Assembly (NCBI GenBank): GCA_027625355.1
Contig: JAQBWI010000023.1
Coordinates: 1-12,781, forward strand
From: Pseudomonadota bacterium
Lineage (GTDB): Bacteria; Pseudomonadota; Alphaproteobacteria; HIMB59; GCA-002718135
DNA length: 12,781 bases
Reading direction: 5' to 3'
Shown here: piece after piece, positions 6,726-12,781 of the stretch
How the letters are laid out: the number at the start of each line of letters is the position of its first letter
How positions within the stretch are numbered: position 1 is the stretch's first letter
Notes under the pieces: model-generated
Seen by the model: only the letters and a program-made list of their open reading frames with translations
Database searches by the model: none
Told to the model about the DNA's origin: nothing
Made by a program: the position numbers and the translations under genes

Positions 6726-8651
6726 TTAATTGAGCGGTGAAAGCGATTCTTTTTTTAGATCGTTAATTAATTGATCAAGCTTTACGACTGTTGTATTTTG
6801 ACTTCCTAAGCGTCTAACAGATACATTTTTTTCTTCTGCTTCTTTTTTTCCAACAGCAAGAATGACGGGTATTTTCGCATTACTATGTTCACGAATTTTA
6901 TAACCAATTTTTTCATTTCTAATATCTACGTCTGCTTGTAGCCCGCTTCTAATCAACTGCTCTTTAACATCAAGAGCATATTTGTCTGACTCAGACGTTA
7001 TTGTTGCAACTACAATTTGAGAAGGAGACAACCATAAAGGTAAATGCCCTGCATAGTGCTCTATTAATATTCCCGTAAATCTTTCTAATGAGCCAAAGAG
7101 AGCTCTGTGTAACATTACAGGAACTTTTTTTTGACCATCTTCAGCAACATATGTTGCTCCAAGTCTACCAGGTAAGTTTAAATCAACTTGCAGTGTGCCA
7201 CATTGCCAATCACGCCCTATTGCGTCTCGCAAGACAAATTCAAGTTTTGGTCCATAAAAAGCACCTTCTCCAGGATTAAGTGTGTATTCAAGACCTGTAG
7301 CTTCCATGGCTTGTTTTAAAGCTTCTTCCGCTTTATCCCATACCGCGTCATCTCCTACACGTTTTTCTGGTCTATCAGAAAATTTAATTCTGACATTTTC
7401 AAAACCAAAATCTTTGTAAATACTCAGTATAAGATCACAAACAATTTTACTTTCTTCTGTAATTTGATCTTCAGTACAAAAGATATGCGCATCATCTTGC
7501 GTAAAAGCTCTAACACGCATTAATCCATGCAATGCTCCTGATGGTTCATAGCGATGCACTTTTCCAAATTCAGCTAATAAAAATGGAAGATCCCGATAAC
7601 TTTTTAATCCTTGTTTAAAAATTTCAACGGCGCCAGGACAATTCATTGGTTTGATCGCATATATTTTGTCGTCTTTTGCTTCAGTTCTAAACATCATTTC
7701 ACTGAACTTGTCCCAGTGACCAGAGGTTTCCCACAGCGATTTATCCATCATGTCAGGTGTATTAGTCTCTACGTACCCTGCCTTATCTTGCCTATTACGC
7801 ATATAATTTATTAAAGATTGAAATAACTTCCATCCTTTTGGATGCCAAAATACAGCTCCAGGAGCCTCCTCTTGAAAATGAAATAAATCCATCTCTTTTC
7901 CAAGTTTACGATGATCTCTTTTTTCTGCTTCTTCAATTTGTTGTAAGTGATTTTCTAGTTCCTTCTCGTTTCTCCAAGCAGTTCCATAGATACGAGTAAG
8001 CATCGCGTTATTAGAGTCACCTCTCCAATAAGCGCCAGCAACTTTCATTAATTTAAACCCTTTGCCAATATGTTTAGTGCTCATCATGTGAGGACCCCGA
8101 CAAAGATCAAGCCAGTCACCTTGCTTGTATATTGTAATATCTTCATCAGAGTTTAAATCTTTTATAAGCTCAACTTTATATTCTTCACCTTTTTCTTTAA
8201 AAAAATTTATAGCTTCATCACGTGACCAAATTTCTCTCGTAAATTTATCTCCTCTATTAATAATCTCGTGCATTTTTTTTTCAATTTTTGGTAAGTCTGA
8301 GAGAGTAAATGGTTCTTTTCTTGCAAAGTCATAATAAAAACCATTTTCAATAGAAGGTCCAATAGTAACTTGTGTTCCAGGAAAAAGTGATTGCACTGCT
8401 TCAGCCATAACGTGTGCACAGTCATGCCTAATAATATCTAAAGCCTCTTCATTTTCTCTTTTAATTATAATAACTTTGCAATCTTTATTTAGCTCCAATG
8501 AAAGGTCAGAAATTTTTCCATCAATTTGGATTGCCACTGACTCTTTAGCAAGGGATTTAGATATTTGATTTGCAAGATCAAAACCAGAGATACCTTTTTC
8601 TACTGATTTTGTGTTTCCATCTGGAAAAGTAATTGTAATATTATCGCTCAT
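6726..8651 (-). CDS. thrS: Threonyl-tRNA synthetase
   Basis: This is a class II aminoacyl-tRNA synthetase that charges tRNA(Thr). I place the start at the ATG at 8651 (protein MSDNITITFPDG, 641 residues), because it overlaps the cysS stop as ATGA. An in-frame TTG at 8666 would add five residues but is less likely. Domains in order are TGS (1 to about 63), the editing domain with H76, H80, C184 and H188, the catalytic core with zinc ligands C338, H389 and H515, and the C-terminal anticodon-binding domain (about 535-641). The spacing of the zinc ligands matches E. coli C334, H385 and H511 exactly, with a constant offset of four. Editing residues are intact, so it should clear mischarged Ser-tRNA(Thr). 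The next gene, hemB, follows after 1 nt. Confidence 0.97.
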   Translation of the reverse strand: MSDNITITFPDGNTKSVEKGISGFDLANQISKSLAKESVAIQIDGKISDLSLELNKDCKVIIIKRENEEALDIIRHDCAHVMAEAVQSLFPGTQVTIGPSIENGFYYDFARKEPFTLSDLPKIEKKMHEIINRGDKFTREIWSRDEAINFFKEKGEEYKVELIKDLNSDEDITIYKQGDWLDLCRGPHMMSTKHIGKGFKLMKVAGAYWRGDSNNAMLTRIYGTAWRNEKELENHLQQIEEAEKRDHRKLGKEMDLFHFQEEAPGAVFWHPKGWKLFQSLINYMRNRQDKAGYVETNTPDMMDKSLWETSGHWDKFSEMMFRTEAKDDKIYAIKPMNCPGAVEIFKQGLKSYRDLPFLLAEFGKVHRYEPSGALHGLMRVRAFTQDDAHIFCTEDQITEESKIVCDLILSIYKDFGFENVRIKFSDRPEKRVGDDAVWDKAEEALKQAMEATGLEYTLNPGEGAFYGPKLEFVLRDAIGRDWQCGTLQVDLNLPGRLGATYVAEDGQKKVPVMLHRALFGSLERFTGILIEHYAGHLPLWLSPSQIVVATITSESDKYALDVKEQLIRSGLQADVDIRNEKIGYKIREHSNAKIPVILAVGKKEAEEKNVSVRRLGSQNTTVVKLDQLINDLKKESLSPLN

Positions 8652-10030
8652 GAGTCTTTTCGCCAAATAGTACCGTTATTTGTATCTTCTATTTCAATGC
8701 CTTGTATTTTGAGTTTGTCTCTAATTTCATCTGCTAGTTTATAATCTTGACTGCGTCTAGCTTCATTACGCTGATTTATCAACCCCTCTATTTCTTCTTT
8801 TTTGGGATTTGATGATTGATTGTATCCAAGCCATGCATCAGGGTTTTCCCATAGTATTCCAAGAAGTTTTCCAGCTGCTATAAGATTATTTTTGATATTA
8901 ATTTTTTCATCTTTATTGGCCGTAGATAATTTGTTAGTCAAAGTATTTAGATGGGCTAGTAATTTAGGGGTATTTAAATCATCTAATAAGCTATCCATAA
9001 CATCATCAGATAAATTTTCTGACGTTAATTCTATATCTTGTAGATCTCTAAGAGAGCGATAAAGACGATCTAACATTTTACTGTTTTGATCTATTATTTC
9101 TTTAGTCCAGTTTAGTGGTTGTCTGTAATGAGCGGATAAAAGAGTTAATCTTAAAACCTCTCCACTGTATTGTTTTTTTAAATCGTGAACTAATCGAATA
9201 TTGCCAATTGATTTTGACATTTTCTCACCTTCAACATTTACAAAACCATTATGAAACCAAAAGTGCGCAAAATTATCAGGGTCATGATTTTTATGTAATG
9301 AGCAGGTTTGGGCAATCTCATTTTCATGATGTGGAAAAACTAAATCCATTCCACCACTGTGAATATCAAATGGTAATCCTAATGTTTTCTCAGACATAGC
9401 TGAACATTCTAAGTGCCAACCTGGTCGACCAAATCCCCAAGGTGATTCCCATCCGGGCATAGGATCAGGCGATGGTTTCCATAAAATAAAATCAGCTGGA
9501 TCTTTCTTGAAAGGGGCTACCTCAACTCTACTTCCAGCAATTTGTTCATCCCTATTTCTTTTAGAAAGAACACCGTATTTTGAATAGCTTGGAACATGAA
9601 ACAATACATGACCACTTTTTTCGTATGCGTTACCATTCTCTATTAATTTTGTAATAAGATCTATCATCTCTTTAATATGAGCAGTTGCTCGTGGTTGAAC
9701 ATCAGGAAGCCGCACATTGAGATAACCCATATCTTCGTTATAAATTTTTGTATATTTTGTCGTTAAATTTTCAATGGGCTCATTGAGCTCATGAGCTGCT
9801 TCTATAATTTTGTCATCAATATCGGTGATGTTAGAAACATAGGTAACTTTTTTAAATTGTGTCCGCAAAACATTTATTAAGAGATCATTAGCAACTGCCA
9901 TTCTAGCATTACCAATATGAGCAAAGTTATAAACTGTTGGTCCACATGCATAGACTCTAACATGATTTTCATCTACTGGGTTAAAAATTTCTTTTGTTCC
10001 TGTTAATGTATTGTGAATTTTTAAGACCAT
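8648..10030 (-). CDS. cysS: Cysteinyl-tRNA synthetase
   Basis: This is a class I aminoacyl-tRNA synthetase that charges tRNA(Cys). Its 460 residues are close to the E. coli length of 461. HIGN at 38-41 is the HIGH motif and KMSKS is at 270-274. The active-site zinc ligands, which select cysteine, are C29, C209 (GWHLECS), H234 and E238 (FPHHENE), at the positions known for the family. The C-terminal DALR-type helical region carries NEARRSQDYKLADEIRDKL and ends with a short IEIEDTNNGTIWR tail. Its stop overlaps the thrS ATG by 4 nt and its start lies 13 bp after the upstream DUF2141 gene. No clear Shine-Dalgarno site is seen, so coupling with the upstream gene is plausible. Confidence 0.97.
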   Translation of the reverse strand: MVLKIHNTLTGTKEIFNPVDENHVRVYACGPTVYNFAHIGNARMAVANDLLINVLRTQFKKVTYVSNITDIDDKIIEAAHELNEPIENLTTKYTKIYNEDMGYLNVRLPDVQPRATAHIKEMIDLITKLIENGNAYEKSGHVLFHVPSYSKYGVLSKRNRDEQIAGSRVEVAPFKKDPADFILWKPSPDPMPGWESPWGFGRPGWHLECSAMSEKTLGLPFDIHSGGMDLVFPHHENEIAQTCSLHKNHDPDNFAHFWFHNGFVNVEGEKMSKSIGNIRLVHDLKKQYSGEVLRLTLLSAHYRQPLNWTKEIIDQNSKMLDRLYRSLRDLQDIELTSENLSDDVMDSLLDDLNTPKLLAHLNTLTNKLSTANKDEKINIKNNLIAAGKLLGILWENPDAWLGYNQSSNPKKEEIEGLINQRNEARRSQDYKLADEIRDKLKIQGIEIEDTNNGTIWRKDS

Positions 10031-10043
10031 AAATTAAGAGTGT

Positions 10044-10466
10044 TTAATAATTCAACTCTATCTCAACTGGGACTCCGTGTTCCAACATTATTGCAGCTTT
10101 TTTAAATTTTGGAGGTCCTTTGGGATTGTAATTGTTGCTAAAAGCAAAGCCTTCTTTTGGTCGCCAAAAAAGACCTGTCTTCAATTCACCATCATTATCT
10201 TCATCATGATATATTACGAACGCAATTTGACCTTCGTGTATTTTTGAAAATGGTACGGTGACTTTACCTTTACTTGCTTTTTTTCTAATTACTTCAATTG
10301 CCTGATCCTCATTCAGAAAAGCATCTTGTGAGTCATATATCGCTACATGAATGTATCCTTTTTCATGCTCAACATTTGGTATAATGAGTGTTCCATGCGA
10401 TAAAACTACGCTAGAGAAAAATAATACAAGCAAAAAAACAATTTTTTGAATAAAGGTATATTTCAT
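10044..10466 (-). CDS. Exported DUF2141 family protein
   Basis: This is a 140-residue secreted or periplasmic protein. A signal peptide is clear: a short charged start, a hydrophobic core (about 9-22, IVFLLVLFFSSVVL), and a probable cleavage near residues 23-25. The mature part follows the DUF2141 pattern: HVAIYDSQDAF, VTVPFSKIHEGQIAFVIYHDEDNDGE (the DEDNDGE stretch looks like a calcium-binding loop), FWRPKEGFAFSNN, GPPKFKKAAI and an IELNY end. The function of the family is not known. It is the first gene of the long minus-strand array, 13 bp before cysS, which is unusual company for an exported protein. A TAGGTA tract lies just upstream of the ATG, and a TATAAT -10 lies 13 bp before it. Confidence 0.85.
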   Translation of the reverse strand: MKYTFIQKIVFLLVLFFSSVVLSHGTLIIPNVEHEKGYIHVAIYDSQDAFLNEDQAIEVIRKKASKGKVTVPFSKIHEGQIAFVIYHDEDNDGELKTGLFWRPKEGFAFSNNYNPKGPPKFKKAAIMLEHGVPVEIELNY

Positions 10467-10478
10467 ATATTTTACCTA

Positions 10479-10497
10479 ATTATAATAGATTTACGTG
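10479..10497. promoter_or_regulatory. Shared divergent -10 core for the DUF2141-cysS operon and pabB
   Basis: The 28-bp gap between the divergent genes holds the palindrome ATTATAAT (10479-10486), which reads TATAAT on both strands (plus 10481-10486, minus 10484-10479). Predicted starts are about 10493 on the plus strand, two bases before the pabB GTG, and about 10472 on the minus strand, six bases before the DUF2141 ATG. Both leaders would be almost absent. The -35 regions are weak on either side. The hexamers are seen directly; promoter activity is inferred. Confidence 0.5.
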
Positions 10498-11706
10498 CTG
10501 AACAATAAAGAATACCTCAATAAGATTTTTCAATCCAATAAACCACTAATAATATACAAAACTATTGGTGGATACGACGTTTATACTGATTTTAAAGAGA
10601 AGATTATTTTAAACTCTAAGAATTTCAAAAATTTTCTTAATAAGAAAACTTTACAATTAAAGTCTCCAATAAAGGAATTAAATTGTTATATTGGATTTTT
10701 TGGTTTTCAACTCTTATGTGAAAATATTAAAATTAAAATTCCTAAACAACAAAGTTTAAATTTTTATCCAGGACTTGTGTATAAACCACAGACCATAATT
10801 AAAATTAGAAAAAATATAGTTATTAAAAGTTTATTAAAAAATTTTAGACAATTACAAGCTTCAATATATGAAAATAAATATTTTTATCAAAAAAAATTTA
10901 ATTTGAATTTAGATGAATCAAAATATTCTAATTTGTTTAAACATTTTTCTAAAAAAATTAAATTAGGAGAAACTTATCAAATTAAAATTTGTCAAACCTA
11001 TTCAAACAAATCTAACATTGATGCTGTTAATTTTTTTTGGAAATTAATGAGCATTAATGAATCTCCAGAAAGTTTTTTAATAAGAGATAATGATTATAGT
11101 ATTATTAGCTGTTCCCCAGAAAATCTTATTGAAAAGAAAAAAGATGTTATAATTACAAAACCAATAGCTGGCACTTTAAATCGAACAAAAAAAATGACCA
11201 AAAAATTTGCGATTAATTTTTTTAAGAAAAATGAAAAAGAGAGCAAAGAGCACAATATGATTGTTGATATGGAGCGCAATGATTTATCACGTATATGTAA
11301 AACGGGTACAGTAAAAATTAATAAACTAAAAACTGTTGAACAGTATAGAGATCTCTATCATTATGTCACAGAGATAAAAGGTAAGCTCAAGAAGCACATT
11401 ACTAATCATGATATTATTTCTGCCATGATGCCTGGTGGATCTGTTATTGGTTGTCCAAAAATAAATACGATAAAACTTCTTAATAGTCGTGAAAAATTAA
11501 ATAGAAATATCTATACAGGTAGCTTTGGGTATATAAATGCTAACGGGGACATGCGTTTTAATATTATTATTCGTTCAATTTTAAATTATAAAAAACGAGT
11601 AGAAATTTCAGCTGCAAGTGGTGTTGTGATCGATAGCAAACCCAAAAGAGAATATAAAGAAAATTATATTAAAGCGAAATCACTTTTAGATTTATTTAAA
11701 ACATGA
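10495..11706 (+). CDS. pabB: Aminodeoxychorismate synthase component I (divergent)
   Basis: This enzyme converts chorismate plus ammonia (supplied by PabA) to 4-amino-4-deoxychorismate for p-aminobenzoate and folate. It has 403 residues, short for the family, with a reduced N-terminal part (YIGFFGFQLL at 65-74) and a full chorismate-binding domain from about 145. Visible motifs are GETYQIKICQ (158-167), PIAGT (223-227), EHNMIVDMERND (252-263), GGSVIGCPK (314-322), GSFGYINANGDMRFNI (342-357) and SGVVIDS (375-381). GDMRFNI and the neighbouring pabA and pabC favour PabB over TrpE. Two points are odd. Ala stands where E. coli PabB has its nucleophilic Lys274. AAS precedes GVV where the consensus is Gly-rich. 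The start is GTG at 10495, after an in-frame stop 7 bp upstream, with no Shine-Dalgarno site. Sampled stretches are very AT-rich (about 15-25% GC). It overlaps pabA as ATGA. Confidence 0.83.
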   Translation: MLNNKEYLNKIFQSNKPLIIYKTIGGYDVYTDFKEKIILNSKNFKNFLNKKTLQLKSPIKELNCYIGFFGFQLLCENIKIKIPKQQSLNFYPGLVYKPQTIIKIRKNIVIKSLLKNFRQLQASIYENKYFYQKKFNLNLDESKYSNLFKHFSKKIKLGETYQIKICQTYSNKSNIDAVNFFWKLMSINESPESFLIRDNDYSIISCSPENLIEKKKDVIITKPIAGTLNRTKKMTKKFAINFFKKNEKESKEHNMIVDMERNDLSRICKTGTVKINKLKTVEQYRDLYHYVTEIKGKLKKHITNHDIISAMMPGGSVIGCPKINTIKLLNSREKLNRNIYTGSFGYINANGDMRFNIIIRSILNYKKRVEISAASGVVIDSKPKREYKENYIKAKSLLDLFKT

Positions 11707-12260
11707 TTTACGTCATTGATCACGAGGATTCCTTTACTTACAATCTTGTCCATCTCTTAGAGGGCTTTGCCCCAACTTATGTTTCCAATTACTATGATAT
11801 TAATTGGCGCCAATTAGAAAAATCTAAAATTATTATTTTTTCACCAGGGCCCGGCAACCCCTCTCATTACCCTGAAACACAAACAGTTTACAAGAAGTAT
11901 AAAGGTAATAAAAAAATTATAGGTATTTGTCTTGGTTTTCAGCAAATATTATATGCGGAAAATGCAAAAATAGTTCCTCAAAAAAAAATATATCATGGCT
12001 ATCAGTCTAAAGTTAAAGCTTTAAAAGAAAGCGCTTTATTTATGGCTAATAAGGTTTTTTTAGCAGGCCGCTATCACTCTCTTAAGCTGAAAGAACCCTT
12101 CAATTCTTCGTCATTAAAAATATCAATGAGATGTGCAGAATCTAATGTTGCTATGGCCATAGAAGATACTATTAATAATGTATATGGTTTTCAATTTCAC
12201 CCAGACTCTTTTTTAACTGTAGATGGTAAATTTCTCATTCAAAAAGTCCTACAATTTTAA
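11703..12260 (+). CDS. pabA: Glutamine amidotransferase subunit of aminodeoxychorismate synthase (divergent)
   Basis: This is a class I glutamine amidotransferase of 185 residues that releases ammonia from glutamine for PabB. Motifs in order are VIDHEDSFTYNLV (4-16), FSPGPGNP (46-53), the nucleophile elbow GICLGFQ with C76, RYHSL (123-127), and GFQFHPDSFLT with H166. Three departures from the family are visible: F79 replaces the His of GxCLGHQ, HGYQS replaces HGKxS, and D168 replaces the Glu of the Cys-His-Glu triad (FHPES). Cys and His are kept, so activity is plausible but not assured. A TrpG role cannot be excluded on sequence alone, but the gene lies between pabB (4-nt overlap) and pabC (38-nt overlap), so PabA is the better call. 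Confidence 0.83.
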   Translation: MIYVIDHEDSFTYNLVHLLEGFAPTYVSNYYDINWRQLEKSKIIIFSPGPGNPSHYPETQTVYKKYKGNKKIIGICLGFQQILYAENAKIVPQKKIYHGYQSKVKALKESALFMANKVFLAGRYHSLKLKEPFNSSSLKISMRCAESNVAMAIEDTINNVYGFQFHPDSFLTVDGKFLIQKVLQF

Positions 12261-12781
12261 CAACTTTAATCATGTTAAGTACGATCATCTATGGGGGTCA
12301 AAAGGTGTTTTTACAACAGTTAGAGTTGTTGGACGTAGTCCCCGATATATTTTTTTAAAAGAGCACTTATCGCAGTTAAATAAAAGTTTAAAAAAACAAA
12401 ATATAAACTTTGTTTTAACTGAAAAAAAATTATTAGAGTTAATTCCCCATCAATTACACATAAAAAAATTTAATCACCTTCTTAGAATTGCTGTTAAACA
12501 AAATTTAATATCTATATCTCTTCGACCTCGCCTAACACCAAGTAATAATTTTCAAATCCAATTTGCTAATTATCAGCGAACAAATGCAAGAGTAAAAAAT
12601 CTACACTATAGAAAAATATTATCTCTACAAAAAAATATTGATATGCAAAAAGAAGAAATCTTATTTTATAGCAAAAAGATGATACTTGAAGGTTCCACAA
12701 CAAATTTAATAATGATCAAAAACAATCAGATGATTTTTCCCACAGGTAATTATTATAAAGGCATAACAATGAATTTTTTTT
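12223..12781 (+). CDS. pabC: Class IV aminotransferase, probable aminodeoxychorismate lyase (3' truncated by window)
   Basis: This is a PLP enzyme expected to split 4-amino-4-deoxychorismate into p-aminobenzoate and pyruvate. The frame from ATG 12223 is open to the window end and gives 186 residues without a stop. The N-terminus reads LWGSKGVFTTVRV (23-35), matching the family's G-x-FET-x-RV start, then the EHLSQL segment. The Schiff-base lysine is probably K125 in VKNLHYR, and E156 in LEGSTTN is the residue that pairs with the PLP ring nitrogen. FPTGNYYKGIT (172-182) is the usual following strand and turn. No other in-frame ATG or GTG start precedes LWGSKG, so the 38-nt overlap with pabA seems real. 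A branched-chain or D-amino-acid aminotransferase is the alternative; context favours PabC. Confidence 0.78.
   Translation, partial: MVNFSFKKSYNFNNFNHVKYDHLWGSKGVFTTVRVVGRSPRYIFLKEHLSQLNKSLKKQNINFVLTEKKLLELIPHQLHIKKFNHLLRIAVKQNLISISLRPRLTPSNNFQIQFANYQRTNARVKNLHYRKILSLQKNIDMQKEEILFYSKKMILEGSTTNLIMIKNNQMIFPTGNYYKGITMNFF

Noticed and set aside
7088..8425. Several short open frames (63-72 codons) within thrS on either strand
   Set aside because: All sit inside the well-conserved thrS reading frame and show no protein family features.
8649..8666. TTG start for thrS at 8666
   Set aside because: It adds only five residues (MAKRL) and deepens the overlap with cysS. The ATG at 8651 gives the usual ATGA junction and a standard ThrS N-terminus.
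8820..9399. Two plus-strand open frames of 80 and 94 codons opposite cysS
   Set aside because: They overlap conserved cysS coding sequence and look like chance translations of the opposite strand.
11094..11279. Minus-strand open frame of 61 codons with a hydrophobic look inside pabB
   Set aside because: The hydrophobicity arises from reading Lys/Asn/Ile-rich AT codons backwards. It is antisense to the PIAGT and ERND motifs of pabB.
10495..12260. trpE-trpG (anthranilate synthase) reading of the pabB-pabA pair
   Set aside because: PIAGT is TrpE-like, but GDMRFNI, the short length and the following class IV aminotransferase favour the p-aminobenzoate pathway. It is kept as an open question under findings.

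Overview
The window is AT-rich DNA with short intergenic gaps and tightly packed, often overlapping genes. This is typical of a small-genome, free-living, probably marine bacterium. A stand-alone HisI with the C-terminal PTKL ending, a cysteine-free (Mg-type) HemB and the overall composition fit an AT-rich alphaproteobacterium best (SAR11-like or AEGEAN-169/HIMB59-like). This placement is inference. RibA, at 196 residues, looks more like the enterobacterial enzyme, so the taxonomic signal is mixed.

Layout: (1) 1-154 is the 3' end of a SnoaL/NTF2-like gene, followed by a strong bidirectional hairpin terminator. (2) 239-1938 is a divergent pair, an extended SDR reductase (minus) and a TetR-type regulator (plus). 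The 86-bp gap between them holds a perfect 16-bp inverted repeat that is probably the regulator's operator. A second hairpin separates tetR from katG. (3) 1984-10466 is one long minus-strand array. In transcription order it reads DUF2141 exported protein, cysS, thrS, hemB, hisI, ribA, DUF985 cupin, katG. Most junctions overlap or have gaps of 1-13 nt, so at least DUF2141 to DUF985 is probably one operon; katG may have its own promoter. (4) 10495-12781 is a plus-strand folate set, pabB-pabA-pabC, with pabC cut by the window end. It starts from a promoter region that shares its -10 core with the opposite operon.

How the genes work together: the long operon is housekeeping. It contains two aminoacyl-tRNA synthetases, one tetrapyrrole step (HemB), one histidine step (HisI) and the first riboflavin step (RibA). 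KatG needs heme, which HemB helps to make, and it sits at the distal end. The pab genes turn chorismate and glutamine into p-aminobenzoate for folate. PabB and PabA both depart from their family consensus at functionally important positions.

No stretch longer than 300 bp lacks a gene. I saw no tRNA, rRNA, CRISPR array, insertion sequence or phage gene. I found no clear candidate for an undescribed multi-gene system. The points most worth a second look are the divergent PabB/PabA pair, the apparently leaderless GTG start of pabB, and the SDR/TetR operator.
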